Position numbers and translations under genes: made by a program | The notes under the pieces: model-generated | Databases searched by the model: none | What the model saw: only the letters and a program-made list of their open reading frames with translations | What the model was told of the DNA's origin: nothing | In this document: piece after piece, positions 24,729 to 33,867 of the stretch | Layout: each line of letters starts with the position of its first letter | Numbering within the stretch: position 1 is the first letter of the stretch | DNA from: Pseudomonas chlororaphis subsp. aurantiaca | GTDB lineage: Bacteria > Pseudomonadota > Gammaproteobacteria > Pseudomonadales > Pseudomonadaceae | NCBI RefSeq assembly: GCF_013466605.1 | Contig: NZ_CP059162.1 | Location: forward strand, 186,001-250,000 | DNA length: 64,000 nucleotides | Direction: 5' to 3'

Positions 24729-26114
24729 TCATCCTCCTCGCGGCGCGGCCTCGGCCGTCGTCACTTCCAGAAGCAGCCCCTTGCGCGCCACCACCCGGAC
24801 CCATTGCCCGGTTTGCAGCGGCGTTGCGCTCAGGACCTGCCAGTGTTCGCCCTGCAACAGCACCCAGCCGTTGTAAGGGTTGCCCGCCTGCACCGCGGTG
24901 ATCGCCGTTATGCTGCCCACCAGCCCCGCGTCGCCAGCCACCTGTTGGCGCTGTCGCGCGCGCACCGCCATGCTCGCCAGTGTCGCCAGGAGCAGCGCAC
25001 TGATCACCGCCAGGCTGACGATGAGCGGCAGGGGAATGCCATAGCCCGGGACATCGGTGTCCATCAGGATCACCGCGCCGACCACAAAGGAGACGATGCC
25101 GCCAAAGCCGATGACGCCGAAGGTCGGTAGAAAGGCTTCGGCGACCATGAAGGCGATGCCCAGCAGGATCAGGGCCACGCCGGCGTAGTTCACCGGCAGC
25201 AGCTGCAAGGCATACAGGCCGAGCAGCAGGCAGATGCCGCCGAGCACGCCGGGCACCGCGGTGCCCGGGTTGACGAACTCGAAGAACAGCCCGTAGATGC
25301 CGATCATCATCAGGATCAGCGCCACGCTGGGGTGGGTGATGACCGACAGCAGCCGCGTGCGCCAGTCCGGGTCGTGATGGATCACCGTCGCGCCCAGGGT
25401 ATGCAGCTGCACCGCCTGGCCGGCGGCGATGAGGAACTTGCCGTCGAGTTGCCTGAGCAGGCCGTTCAGGTCATCGGCGACATAGTCGACCACCTTCAGC
25501 TTCAAAGCTTCCTGGGCCGGCAGGCTGACGGCCTCGCGCACAGCCTGTTCCGCCCACTCGACGTTGCGTCCGCGCAATTGCGCCAGGCCACGGATATAGG
25601 CCGCGGCGTCGTTGATCTGCTTCTGGCTGAGGGTGTCGGGTTCCGGTTCCGGGTTTTTGTCCGAGCGCGGCGCGGCGGGCGGGTTGGCGCCCGGTTCGGG
25701 CTGCCCCGGCATGCCGACCCGCACCGGGGTGGCGGCCCCGAGGTTGGTGCCCGGGGCCATGGCGGCGATATGGCTGGCATACAGGATGTAGGTGCCGGCG
25801 CTGGCGGCGCGGGCGCCACTGGGGGCGACGTAGCTGGCCACCGGCACCGGGCTGGCGAGGATCGCCTTGATGATCGAGCGCATCGAGGTATCGAGGCCGC
25901 CCGGGGTGTCGATACCCAGCACCACCAGTTGGGCGTGTTCGTCGGCGGCCTTGTCCAGGCCGCGCACTACGTAGTCGGCGCTGGCGGGGCTGATCACATC
26001 GCTGACCGTGAGCACCACCACCGGCTTCACGGCCTGGGCGTGCCCGGTCGGCAGGCCGATCAGCACAGCCAGCAGCAGCCCTTTCAATGTTGCCCGCCAC
26101 CCACGCCCGTTCAT
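24729..26114 (-). CDS. NfeD-family membrane-bound serine protease (ClpP class)
   Basis: A 461-residue long-form NfeD. A signal peptide ([16 protein letters not shown]) precedes a ClpP-like protease domain with [12 protein letters not shown], the Ser-containing [17 protein letters not shown], and [13 protein letters not shown]. Four to five transmembrane helices follow ([40 protein letters not shown]) and an OB-fold C-terminal domain ([19 protein letters not shown]). The family cleaves stomatin-like partners, matching the slipin gene downstream. An AGGAGG six bases upstream fixes the ATG at 26114 in preference to one seven codons earlier. Confidence 0.92.
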   Translation of the reverse strand: MNGRGWRATLKGLLLAVLIGLPTGHAQAVKPVVVLTVSDVISPASADYVVRGLDKAADEHAQLVVLGIDTPGGLDTSMRSIIKAILASPVPVASYVAPSGARAASAGTYILYASHIAAMAPGTNLGAATPVRVGMPGQPEPGANPPAAPRSDKNPEPEPDTLSQKQINDAAAYIRGLAQLRGRNVEWAEQAVREAVSLPAQEALKLKVVDYVADDLNGLLRQLDGKFLIAAGQAVQLHTLGATVIHHDPDWRTRLLSVITHPSVALILMMIGIYGLFFEFVNPGTAVPGVLGGICLLLGLYALQLLPVNYAGVALILLGIAFMVAEAFLPTFGVIGFGGIVSFVVGAVILMDTDVPGYGIPLPLIVSLAVISALLLATLASMAVRARQRQQVAGDAGLVGSITAITAVQAGNPYNGWVLLQGEHWQVLSATPLQTGQWVRVVARKGLLLEVTTAEAAPRGG

Positions 26115-26337
26115 CCGACCCTCCTGGAGAGTCATGTGTCTCGGTTGCCAGCCGTTCGCTGGCTTTGTCCTTGAGTCTAGTAGAGCGTGGGATTGAGCGA
26201 ATTTTGAGCAGCCTCTTGCTCGCGTGCCGTTCGGAAGTTCGTCAGTAGGCGAGGGCGGCGCGGCCTAGACTTTGTGAAGGGAATGACAGTCGTTAACCCA
26301 TCGTCCTGCAAAGCCGTTCAGGACACCGAGGTGCATC

Positions 26338-26799
26338 ATGCGTATGGCAAAAACCGTGCAATGCAGCCTGGAACAGGCGCATTGCGATTTTGACGTGGTG
26401 GCTCATCCACATTCTTCGAGCAGCCTGGAGACCGCCCGGGTCGCGGGAGTTCCCGCCGAACGCGTGGCCAAGTCGGTGATCCTCGACGACAGTCACGGCC
26501 ACTACCTGATGGCCGTGCTGCCGGCCAGCCGCCACCTGGATCTGAGCAAGGTGCGCGGCAGCAACGAATGGCAGATCACCCGGGAAAGCACCCTGGCGCA
26601 TCTGTTCAACGATTGCGAACGCGGCGCGGTACCGGCCCTGGGCGAATCCTATGGGCTGGACGTGGTGATCGATCCGCTGCTGACCCGGCAGAAAGACATC
26701 TACCTGGAAGCCGGCAACCACAACAACCTGGTGCATCTGAGCATGGACGAGTACCTGAAAATGGTGCCTCATGCCGAGGTGTGCGAGGTCAGCTACTAG
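26338..26799 (+). CDS. YbaK/EbsC-family aminoacyl-tRNA deacylase-like protein
   Basis: A 153-residue YbaK/ProX-type editing-domain protein that would hydrolyse mischarged aminoacyl-tRNA in the cytoplasm. Visible family features are VAKSVILDDSHGHYLMAVLP with the conserved Lys, SRHLDLSKVRG, and GAVPALGESYGLDVVID. It is a stand-alone domain. The tRNA specificity cannot be read. A perfect stem-loop follows at 26839-26865. Confidence 0.85.
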   Translation: MRMAKTVQCSLEQAHCDFDVVAHPHSSSSLETARVAGVPAERVAKSVILDDSHGHYLMAVLPASRHLDLSKVRGSNEWQITRESTLAHLFNDCERGAVPALGESYGLDVVIDPLLTRQKDIYLEAGNHNNLVHLSMDEYLKMVPHAEVCEVSY

Positions 26800-26838
26800 C
26801 GCCGTCGGTGCCAGTAGCAATCCTTTGCTGGTTGACTC

Positions 26839-26865
26839 GCTCCTGCAGGCTGTTTCTGCAGGAGC
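26839..26865. terminator. perfect 10-bp stem-loop after the YbaK-like gene
   Basis: GCTCCTGCAG (26839-26848), loop GCTGTTT, CTGCAGGAGC (26856-26865). It lies 40 bp after the YbaK stop in the 130-bp gap before the DUF2789 gene. No T tract follows, so it may be a Rho-dependent end, an RNA-stabilising hairpin or a small dispersed palindrome. Confidence 0.45.
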
Positions 26866-26929
26866 GCGGCTGCACGCGATCGACCGCGCGGCAGTCGTCC
26901 GACATTCCCAACCCATTCAGGAGCCCCCC

Positions 26930-27175
26930 ATGGAATCCCCATCCCACAGCCTGCCCGCCCTGTTCAAACAACTCGGCCTGTCCGACGACCCTGTGGACAT
27001 CGATCGTTTCATCGCCACCCATTCGCCGCTCAAGCCGGAACTGCACCTGGCGGATGCCTTCTTCTGGACCCCCAGCCAGGCGGACTTCCTGCGCAACGAG
27101 ATCCTCGACGACGCCGACTGGGCGGAAGTGGTGGATCAGCTGGATGTGTTGTTGAGGAAGGGGCGGGGTGTTTGA
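26930..27175 (+). CDS. DUF2789 family protein
   Basis: An 81-residue acidic cytoplasmic protein of the DUF2789 family: LPALFKQLGLSDDPVDIDRF, HSPLKPELHLADAFFWTPSQ and FLRNEILDDADWAEVVDQLD are typical. Function unknown; the size is normal for the family. A CAGGAG site precedes the ATG. It converges with the toxin gene with only four bases between stops. Confidence 0.85.
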   Translation: MESPSHSLPALFKQLGLSDDPVDIDRFIATHSPLKPELHLADAFFWTPSQADFLRNEILDDADWAEVVDQLDVLLRKGRGV

Positions 27176-27179
27176 GGCA

Positions 27180-27464
27180 TCAGGCTTCGGTTGGAGGCCA
27201 CTGGCGCGAGGTATGCACCAGCGCCAGGATCCACACCGCATCCTGATGGAGTTGGTAGACCAGGCGGTAGCTTTGATGAGGGATCAGTTCGCGGGTGCCG
27301 GCGATCAATCCGGCGCGTCCGGCTTGAGGATGTTGCACCAGCTGCGTAGCCGATTGGCTGAAGCGTATGTCCATGTCCAGCGCCGCCTGCGGATTCAGGG
27401 CATGCAGGTAATCCCATATGTCTGCACGATCCTGTGCGGCTTGCGGCGTCCAGATCACCTTCAT
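27180..27464 (-). CDS. RelE/ParE-family toxin
   Basis: A 94-residue type II toxin of the RelE/ParE superfamily. Family features are WTPQAAQDRADIWDYLHALNP near the N-terminus, PQAGRAGLIAGTRELI in the middle and YRLVYQLHQDAVWILALVHTSRQWP at the end. Members block either translation (RelE) or gyrase (ParE). The sequence does not decide between them, although pairing with a ribbon-helix-helix-like antitoxin favours ParE. The start overlaps the antitoxin stop by 4 bp. Confidence 0.85.
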   Translation of the reverse strand: MKVIWTPQAAQDRADIWDYLHALNPQAALDMDIRFSQSATQLVQHPQAGRAGLIAGTRELIPHQSYRLVYQLHQDAVWILALVHTSRQWPPTEA

Positions 27465-27739
27465 TGCCGGGGCGTTACCTGTGCCCTGCGGGCCGCGAAG
27501 GTGGCTTCCAGGTCATCGTTGGCGATGCCTTTTCCAGCGGTCATGGATGCGCGTGCGGTGTCGACCTTCCGTTGCAGAAAGGCCTCGTACTCCCGGGCTT
27601 CCCGTTGTTCCTGCACGAATTGACGCATCATTTCCCGGACGATCTGCGATGCGGGGCGGTGGCTGGCCTCGGCCTCGGCCATAAACTGATCGCGCAAGTC
27701 GGCTTCGAGTTTCATCGTGAAAACAGCGTGTTTGGGCAT
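27461..27739 (-). CDS. ribbon-helix-helix antitoxin (ParD/CopG-like)
   Basis: A 92-residue antitoxin. Its N-terminus HAVFTMKLEADLRDQFMAEA and ASQIVREMMRQFVQEQ read as a ribbon-helix-helix DNA-binding domain, and the acidic/helical remainder should bind the toxin. It is the upstream gene of the pair and overlaps the toxin gene by 4 bp. A double palindrome at 27759-27777, just upstream of its ATG, is the likely autoregulatory operator. The ATG at 27739 is chosen because an earlier in-frame start would place the operator inside the gene. Confidence 0.82.
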   Translation of the reverse strand: MPKHAVFTMKLEADLRDQFMAEAEASHRPASQIVREMMRQFVQEQREAREYEAFLQRKVDTARASMTAGKGIANDDLEATFAARRAQVTPRQ

Positions 27740-27758
27740 GGGACAGTTCCTGTGAAAC

Positions 27759-27777
27759 GTATATACCAAGTATATAC
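27759..27777 (-). promoter_or_regulatory. double-palindrome operator of the toxin-antitoxin pair
   Basis: Two copies of the self-palindrome GTATATAC (27759-27766 and 27770-27777) separated by CAA lie 20 bp upstream of the antitoxin ATG. Spacing of 11 bp centre to centre puts both on one DNA face, as expected for two cooperating ribbon-helix-helix dimers. The TATA-rich sequence may also contain the -10 element. Confidence 0.7.
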
Positions 27778-27872
27778 ATCTTCAGTATCTGAGCCGGCCC
27801 CGGTTTCCCGATGACGACGATCGGTCGGTTAATTGTTTCAAAACTTGACTGAAACCCCATGCACCATTGATA

Positions 27873-27886
27873 GTTAGCAAACTAAC
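27873..27886 (+). promoter_or_regulatory. candidate MarR operator
   Basis: GTTAG (27873-27877), CAAA, CTAAC (27882-27886): an inverted repeat directly upstream of the MarR-family gene at 27904. Such AT-containing palindromes overlapping the promoter are usual for autoregulated MarR operons. The assignment rests on position and symmetry only. Confidence 0.55.
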
Positions 27887-27903
27887 AGTGTGCGAACTTT
27901 CCT

Positions 27904-28359
27904 TTGCCCGACTCTCTCGAATCACTCCAGATGAATATCAGCAGTGGCATGGTGGTCGCCGCCCGGCATTGGCGGCGGATCTGCCAGAGCACGCTGGTCA
28001 ACTATGGAATCTCCGAAGCCTGTGCCGTGCCCCTGCTGATGATCGGGCGCCTGGGCGAGGGCGTGCGCCAGGTGACGGTGGCGCAGGCATCGGGGATGGA
28101 AAGCCCGTCCCTGGTGCGTTTGCTGGACCAGCTGTGCAGCGCCGGTTACGCCTGCCGTACCGAGGATCCCCACGATCGCCGGGCCAAGTGCCTGAGCCTG
28201 ACCGATACCGGCCGCGAGCTGGTGCAGTCGGTGGAAGCTGAATTGGTGCGCCTGCGCCGCGAGGTGCTGGAAGGCATCACACCGGCGGACCTTGAGGCCG
28301 CGTTGCGGGTGATCCGCGCCTTCGAGTCGGCTGTCCAGACGCCGGCGGTGCCTTCTTGA
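27904..28359 (+). CDS. MarR-family transcriptional regulator of efflux operon
   Basis: A 151-residue winged-helix repressor. The DNA-binding part is VTVAQASGMESPSLVRLLDQLCSAG followed by the wing TEDPHDRRAKCLSLTDTGRE, the standard MarR D-x-R-D-x-R signature. A TTG at 27904 is taken as start by similarity to family N-termini; ATG at 27931 is the alternative, and neither has a good ribosome site. The stop overlaps the FUSC gene by 4 bp, so the regulator is co-transcribed with the pump it probably represses. Confidence 0.88.
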   Translation: MPDSLESLQMNISSGMVVAARHWRRICQSTLVNYGISEACAVPLLMIGRLGEGVRQVTVAQASGMESPSLVRLLDQLCSAGYACRTEDPHDRRAKCLSLTDTGRELVQSVEAELVRLRREVLEGITPADLEAALRVIRAFESAVQTPAVPS

Positions 28360-30440
28360 GCGGATTCTTCACCGGCGTCCCCCCAGCACGCGACTGGTTC
28401 TACGGCGTGCGCACCTTTGCCGCGTCGATGATCGCGCTGTACATCGCCATGCTCATGCAGATGCCGCGTCCGTACTGGGCGATGGCCACGGTGTACATCG
28501 TCTCCAGCCCGTTCGTCGGGCCCACCAGTTCCAAGGCGCTGTACCGCGCCATCGGCACCTTGCTCGGCGCCTCGGCGGCGGTGCTGTTCGTGCCGATGTT
28601 CGTGCAGAGCCCCTATCTGCTGGTGGTGATCATCGCCCTGTGGACCGGAATCCTGCTGTTCCTTTCCCTGCACCTGCGTACCGCCAACAGCTATGCGCTG
28701 ATGCTGGCCGGCTACAGCCTGCCGCTGATCGCCCTGCCGGTGGTGGATAATCCGCTGGGGGTGTGGGACGTGGCGGAAGCCCGCACCGAGGAGATCTTCC
28801 TCGGCATCGTCTGCGCGGCCATGGTCGGCAGCATGTTCTGGCCACGGCGGCTGGCGCCGGTGTTCGTCAATTCGGCGGGCAAATGGTTCGCCGACGCATC
28901 CACCTACAGTCAGTGCTTTCTCACTCGCGATGTGCAGCCAGAAGAAGTCAGCGCCTTGCGCGCGTCCATGGTCGCCACCTTCAACAGCCTGGAGCTGATG
29001 ATCGGCCAGTTGCCCCACGAAGGCGCGCGCCCGCAGACCGTGCGCAATACCAAGGAACTGCGCGGGCGCATGATCCACCTGCTGCCCGTGGTCGACGCCC
29101 TGGACGACGCCCTGTACGCCCTGGAGCGGCGCACCCCGGAACTGGTGGAGCAGTTCGCGCCGCTGCTGGCCCAGGCCGGGCAATGGCTGGAAATCACCGC
29201 CCAGGGCGCGTCGGTCGAGCGCTGGCAGGCCCTGCGCAGTCAGCTCGAAGCGCTGCAACCCGATGCCGAAGCCCTCGACGACCGGCGCCAGTTGCTGTTT
29301 TCCAACGCCCTGTACCGCCTCGGCGAGTGGATTGACTTGTGGCAGGACTGCCGCAGCCTGCAACACGCCATCCAGTGCGAAAGCCAGGACATCTGGCGCG
29401 CGGTCTATCGCCACTGGCGCCTGGGCCGCCTGACACCGTTCCTCGACCGCGGGCTGATGTTGTATTCGGTGGCTTCCACGGTCCTGGCGATCATCGTCGC
29501 CTCGGTGCTGTGGATCCTCTTGGGCTGGACCGACGGCGGCAGCGCGGTGATCCTCGCGGCGGTGGCCTGCAGTTTCTTCGCCTCGATGGACGACCCGGCG
29601 CCGCAGATCTACCGGTTCTTCTTCTGGACCGCGATGTCGGTGCTGTTCGCCAGCCTCTACCTGTTCCTGATCCTGCCCAACCTGCACGATTTCCCGATGC
29701 TGGTGCTGGCCTTTGCCGTGCCCTTCATCTGCGTCGGTACCCTGACGGTGCAGCCGCGCTTTTACCTGGGCATGCTGCTGACCATCGTCAACACCTCGTC
29801 CTTCATCAGCATCCAGGGCGCCTACGACGCCGACTTCATGAGCTTCGCCAACTCCAACCTGGCCGGACCCATGGGCTTGCTGTTCGCCTTTGTCTGGACC
29901 CTGGTCGCGCGGCCGTTCGGCTCGGAACTGGCGGCCAAGCGCCTGACCCGTTTCAGCTGGCAGGACATCGTCGGCATGACCGAACCCGCCAACCTGGCCG
30001 AACACCGCCAGCTGGGCGTGCAGATGCTCGACCGCCTGATGCAGCACCTGCCGCGGCTGGCCATGACCGGCCAGGACACCGGCGCCGCCCTGCGCGAAGT
30101 GCGCGTCGGCCTGAACCTGCTGGACCTGCTGGCCTACGCCCCGCGGGCCCAGGGCAACGCGCAGGCGCTGTTGCGCCAGGTGGTGGCCGAGGTCGGCGCC
30201 TACTTCAAGGCCTGCCTCAAGGCCGGCGAACGCCTGCCGGCGCCGAGCGGCCTGCTGATGACCCTGGACCGCGCCCGCCGCACCCTGGATGCCAGGAGCC
30301 AGGACGACCGCGAAACCCGTTTGCACCTGCTGCACGCCCTCAGCGGCCTGCGCCTGGCCCTGCTGCCCGGCGTGGAGTTCGTCGGCGGTGGCGAGCTTGA
30401 AGAACCGCTGCCCCATGGCATCGATGGAGCGCCCTTATGA
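28356..30440 (+). CDS. FUSC-family inner-membrane transporter (AaeB-like)
   Basis: A 694-residue inner-membrane transporter of the fusaric-acid/aromatic-acid exporter family. Two blocks of transmembrane helices (about 15-180, for example MATVYIVSSPFVGPTSSKAL; and about 365-520, for example WILLGWTDGGSAVILAAVAC) flank a long cytoplasmic helical region, as expected. The following genes supply a DUF1656 small membrane protein, an adaptor and an outer-membrane factor, giving a full aae-like system with an outer-membrane factor. Aromatic or phenolic acids are the likely substrates by family; none is shown here. Confidence 0.92.
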   Translation: MSGFFTGVPPARDWFYGVRTFAASMIALYIAMLMQMPRPYWAMATVYIVSSPFVGPTSSKALYRAIGTLLGASAAVLFVPMFVQSPYLLVVIIALWTGILLFLSLHLRTANSYALMLAGYSLPLIALPVVDNPLGVWDVAEARTEEIFLGIVCAAMVGSMFWPRRLAPVFVNSAGKWFADASTYSQCFLTRDVQPEEVSALRASMVATFNSLELMIGQLPHEGARPQTVRNTKELRGRMIHLLPVVDALDDALYALERRTPELVEQFAPLLAQAGQWLEITAQGASVERWQALRSQLEALQPDAEALDDRRQLLFSNALYRLGEWIDLWQDCRSLQHAIQCESQDIWRAVYRHWRLGRLTPFLDRGLMLYSVASTVLAIIVASVLWILLGWTDGGSAVILAAVACSFFASMDDPAPQIYRFFFWTAMSVLFASLYLFLILPNLHDFPMLVLAFAVPFICVGTLTVQPRFYLGMLLTIVNTSSFISIQGAYDADFMSFANSNLAGPMGLLFAFVWTLVARPFGSELAAKRLTRFSWQDIVGMTEPANLAEHRQLGVQMLDRLMQHLPRLAMTGQDTGAALREVRVGLNLLDLLAYAPRAQGNAQALLRQVVAEVGAYFKACLKAGERLPAPSGLLMTLDRARRTLDARSQDDRETRLHLLHALSGLRLALLPGVEFVGGGELEEPLPHGIDGAPL

Positions 30441-30646
30441 TCGGTGACCTGGATATCAGCGGGGTGTTCCTGCCCACGCTGCTGGTGCTGATGGGCCTTA
30501 CCTATGGCTTGTACCTGGTGGTCCACGGGTTGCTGACGCGCCTGCATTTCTATCGCCTGGTCTGGCACCGGGCTTTGTTCAACGTTGGTCTGTACGCTTT
30601 GCTGCTCGGCGCCGTGGACTCACTCAGTCGATACCTGATGACATGA
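30437..30646 (+). CDS. DUF1656 small membrane protein (AaeX-like)
   Basis: A 69-residue protein with two predicted transmembrane helices (FLPTLLVLMGLTYGLYLVV and ALFNVGLYALLLGAV). It belongs to the DUF1656/AaeX family that accompanies FUSC pumps. It overlaps both neighbours by 4 bp (ATGA). Its exact role in the pump is not established. Confidence 0.92.
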   Translation: MIGDLDISGVFLPTLLVLMGLTYGLYLVVHGLLTRLHFYRLVWHRALFNVGLYALLLGAVDSLSRYLMT

Positions 30647-31539
30647 AAAAACCTTTATTGACCATCGGCCGTGTGGTCCTGACCTTGCTGGTGGTGGGCT
30701 TCGCGGTCGTGGTGGTCTGGCGCATGGTGATGTACTACATGTTCGCGCCCTGGACCCGGGACGGGCATATCCGTGCCGACATCGTGCAGATCGCCCCGGA
30801 CGTCTCCGGGCTGATCCAGCAGGTGCAGGTGCGGGACAACCAGCTGGTCAAGCGCGGCCAGGTGCTGTTCAGCATCGACCAGGACCGTTTCAGCCTGGCC
30901 CTGCGCCAGGCCAAGGCGTCCCTGGCCGACCGCCAGGAAACCCTGGCCCAGGTCCAGCGCGAGGCCAGGCGCAACCTTGGCCTGGGCAACCTGGTGCCCC
31001 GCGAGCAGCTGGAAGAAAGCCAGTCCCGGGTGGCCCGTGCCCAGTCGGCCCTGGCCGAAGCCCAGGTGGCGGTGGACAGCGCTCAGTTGAATCTCGACCG
31101 TTCGGTGATCCGCAGCCCGGTGGATGGCTACGTCAACGACCGCGCGCCGCGCGCCCAGGAATTCGTCACCGCCGGTCGCCCGGTATTGTCGGTGGTGGAC
31201 AGCAACTCCTTTCACATCGACGGTTATTTCGAAGAAACCAAGCTCGACGGCATTCACATCGGCCAGAGCGTCGATATCCGGGTGATCGGCGATCGCGCGC
31301 GGCTGCGCGGGCATGTCGAAAGCATCGTCGCCGGCATCGAGGACCGCGACCGCAGCAGCGGTTCCAACCTGCTGCCCAACGTCAACCCGGCCTTCAGTTG
31401 GGTGCGCCTGGCCCAGCGGATTCCGGTGCGCATTGCCTTTGACGAGGTGCCGGAAGACTTCCGCATGATCGCCGGGCGCACCGCCACCGTGTCGATCATC
31501 GACGATCAGGCGCCAATCCGGTCGGAGCCGGCGCAATGA
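30643..31539 (+). CDS. HlyD-family adaptor of FUSC pump (AaeA-like)
   Basis: A 298-residue periplasmic adaptor anchored by one N-terminal helix (LTLLVVGFAVVVVWRMVMYY). The WTRDGHIRADIVQIAPDVSG start, lipoyl half-motifs around a short hairpin (VIRSPVDGYVNDRAPRAQ) and the barrel sequence HIDGYFEETKLDGIHIGQ are typical of AaeA/EmrA-like partners. It overlaps the outer-membrane factor gene by 4 bp and is translationally coupled to it. Confidence 0.93.
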   Translation: MKKPLLTIGRVVLTLLVVGFAVVVVWRMVMYYMFAPWTRDGHIRADIVQIAPDVSGLIQQVQVRDNQLVKRGQVLFSIDQDRFSLALRQAKASLADRQETLAQVQREARRNLGLGNLVPREQLEESQSRVARAQSALAEAQVAVDSAQLNLDRSVIRSPVDGYVNDRAPRAQEFVTAGRPVLSVVDSNSFHIDGYFEETKLDGIHIGQSVDIRVIGDRARLRGHVESIVAGIEDRDRSSGSNLLPNVNPAFSWVRLAQRIPVRIAFDEVPEDFRMIAGRTATVSIIDDQAPIRSEPAQ

Positions 31540-32987
31540 ACAGCGCCCTGCGTTTGGCCACCGTCGGGCTCGGCTATTTGCTGCTGTCGGCCTGCCAGAT
31601 GGTCGGCCCGGACTACCGGCTGCCGGACGACGCGGCGCTGCATCGCAGCGATTTGCAGGGCGACCTGGCCGGTTCGGGCGAAAGCGTGGTCTCGGCGCCG
31701 GTCCCGGCGGACTGGTGGCGCTTGTACCAGGACCCGCGCCTGGACCAGCTGGTGCAGCAGGCCATGGCCTCCAACACCGACCTGCGGGTCGCGGCGGCCA
31801 ACCTGGCGCGGGCCCGCGCCCAGGTCGACGAGGCCCAGGCGGCCGGCGGCTGGAGTGGCGGGGTCAAGGCCGGGGTCGAGCGCCTGCAGGAGTCCGGCGA
31901 AGCCTTCCTGCTGCCGGAGAAAGTGCCGGTGGCCAACGTCGGCAACCTGTCCGTCAGCACCTCTTATCAGTTCGACCTGTTCGGCACCCTGCAGCGCGGC
32001 ATCGAGGCGGCCCAGGCCAACGCCGACGCGACCCAGGCGGCGGCCGATACCGCGCGCATCACCCTGGTGGCGGATGTGGTACGGGCCTACACGCAGGTCT
32101 GTGCGGCCAACGAAGAGCGCGAGATCGCCGAGCATTCCCTGGACCTGCAAGCCCAGAGCACAGAACTCACCCAGCGCCTGCGCGACGCCGGGCGCGGCGA
32201 CGAAACCCAGGTCACCCGCTCCCAGACCCAGTTCAAGTCCCTGCGCGCCGAACTGCCGCGCTACGAGGCGGCGCGCCAGTCGGCGCTGTTCCGCCTGTCG
32301 ATGCTGCTGGCCAAACCGGTGGAACAACTGCCCGCTGGCACCGGCAGTTGCGCCGAGTTGCCGCACATTGCGCAATTGTTGCCGGTGGGTGACGGCGCGG
32401 CGCTGCTCAAGCGCCGCCCGGATGTCCGCCAGGCCGAGCGCCGGCTGGCCGCTGCCACCGCGGAAATCGGCGTGGCCACCGGCGCCCTGTACCCGGACAT
32501 CAGCATCGGCGCGACCGTTGGTACCGTGGGCATCGTCGATAACCTCGGCAAACCCTCCAGCAACCGCTGGGGCTTCGGCCCGCTGATCAGCTGGACGGTC
32601 CCGGCCAACGGCGCCCGCGAACGCATTCATCAGGCCGAAGCCGCCAGCCAGGGCGCCCTGGCGCATTTCGACGGGGTGGTGCTCAACGCCATCCGCGAAA
32701 CCCAGACCGGCCTGGCCCAATACAGCGCCCAGCTGCAACGCCGTGACGCCCTGGCCGATGCCGAGCAGTCGGCGCGGCAGGCCGCCGACCAGACCCACCG
32801 CTTCTTCCAGGCCGGCCGCGAGTCGTTCCTCGCCGACCTGCAGGCGACCCGCACCTATACCGACGTACGGGCCCAGCTGGCGGCGGCCAACACCCAGGTG
32901 GCGATGAGCCAGATCGACCTGTTCCTGGCCCTGGGCGGTGGCTGGGAAAGCGGACGAACGCAAGCCTCGAACCCCGGCAAACCCTGA
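31536..32987 (+). CDS. NodT-family outer-membrane efflux lipoprotein of FUSC pump
   Basis: A 483-residue outer-membrane channel with a lipobox (LLLSAC), the family start MVGPDYRLPDD, two efflux repeats (RRPDVRQAERRLAAATAEIG) and the end LALGGGWE. It closes the five-gene operon. It is about as far from the 1035 NodT protein as expected for separate pump families, so the window encodes two independent tripartite pumps. Confidence 0.93.
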   Translation: MNSALRLATVGLGYLLLSACQMVGPDYRLPDDAALHRSDLQGDLAGSGESVVSAPVPADWWRLYQDPRLDQLVQQAMASNTDLRVAAANLARARAQVDEAQAAGGWSGGVKAGVERLQESGEAFLLPEKVPVANVGNLSVSTSYQFDLFGTLQRGIEAAQANADATQAAADTARITLVADVVRAYTQVCAANEEREIAEHSLDLQAQSTELTQRLRDAGRGDETQVTRSQTQFKSLRAELPRYEAARQSALFRLSMLLAKPVEQLPAGTGSCAELPHIAQLLPVGDGAALLKRRPDVRQAERRLAAATAEIGVATGALYPDISIGATVGTVGIVDNLGKPSSNRWGFGPLISWTVPANGARERIHQAEAASQGALAHFDGVVLNAIRETQTGLAQYSAQLQRRDALADAEQSARQAADQTHRFFQAGRESFLADLQATRTYTDVRAQLAAANTQVAMSQIDLFLALGGGWESGRTQASNPGKP

Positions 32988-33079
32988 GGCCGTTGCTATG
33001 CTTTGATCAGTTGGGTGAGCACCTTGCGTCCAGTGCTCGGCCAGCGGTCAGGCACGTGATGGTCATGGGGATTCCAATA

Positions 33080-33721
33080 ATGAAAAACCCTTATGCTCTC
33101 GGCTTCTGGTGCGCCATCGTTGCACTGGTGCTGCTTTCTGCGACTTATTTCTACGGCGTCATGCTGGCGCACCAGATCGACAAGGCAATGATCTTTCTCG
33201 ACAGCGCCAGCGCGCTGATTGCGGTGAGCGCCATCGTCTTCGTTGCCTGGACGTCGTTCCAGACCCAGAAAATCAAGAAAAAACAGCTGGAACAGGGCAA
33301 GACCCTGGTGGCGATCTGGGACACCAAAGTCGCCCTGCGCCGCGTTGAAACCGTGTTCGACCGTTACTTCTGGGGCAGTTACTGGCAGCCGGGGCGGACC
33401 TTTCAGGAAGTCATGGGCGAGTTGACCGGCACCCCCCTGGAAAAAAGCCTCGAAGCCCTGAAAAAACAGTGCGTACTACTGGATAAACAGGCCGCCGACG
33501 GTCGCCACTGGCTGAACAATGCCCGCGAGCTGTCCGATGTCGCCGCCGCCATGGCCCGCGAACGTTATCAACTGGACTTCTGCGACCCGCGTTCGGAAAC
33601 ACCGGGTGGCGCGGTGATCAACCGCGATTTCGAAGTGCTGGTCTACACTTGGACCGCCCGCCTGAAAAGCTTCGATCATCAGCTCGACGCACTGGAAGTC
33701 GAATACTCCGAACATGCCTAG
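33080..33721 (+). CDS. two-helix inner-membrane protein of unknown function
   Basis: A 213-residue protein with two transmembrane helices close to the N-terminus (WCAIVALVLLSATYFYG and ASALIAVSAIVFVAWTSF) and a hydrophilic, largely helical C-terminal part (TQKIKKKQLEQGKTLVAIWD). No domain recognised. I prefer ATG 33080 with a GGGGAT upstream; in-frame ATGs at 33059 and 33065 are possible. It is 92 bp after the efflux operon and followed by a REPIN-like element. Confidence 0.65.
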   Translation: MKNPYALGFWCAIVALVLLSATYFYGVMLAHQIDKAMIFLDSASALIAVSAIVFVAWTSFQTQKIKKKQLEQGKTLVAIWDTKVALRRVETVFDRYFWGSYWQPGRTFQEVMGELTGTPLEKSLEALKKQCVLLDKQAADGRHWLNNARELSDVAAAMARERYQLDFCDPRSETPGGAVINRDFEVLVYTWTARLKSFDHQLDALEVEYSEHA

Positions 33722-33745
33722 CGGCCGAAGGGAGGCACGCAAACC

Positions 33746-33867
33746 CTGTAGCCGCTGCCGAGCGTGCGAGGCTGCGACCGGTTGCAAAGCAGCCGCAAAA
33801 CCTGAATCCGCTATCCACCTGGAAAAATGCGTCGTCTGGCCTACGACGGCTGCGCCAGCGGCTACAG
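33746..33867. repeat. REPIN-like palindromic element 1
   Basis: A 122-bp element bounded by CTGTAGCCGCTG (33746-33757) and its exact complement CAGCGGCTACAG (33856-33867). Inner sequence GCGAGGCTGCGACC matches the inner arms of the other two copies in this window. It fills most of the 306-bp gap 33722-34027. The rest, 33868-34027, shows no gene and presumably holds the promoter of the next gene. Confidence 0.85.
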
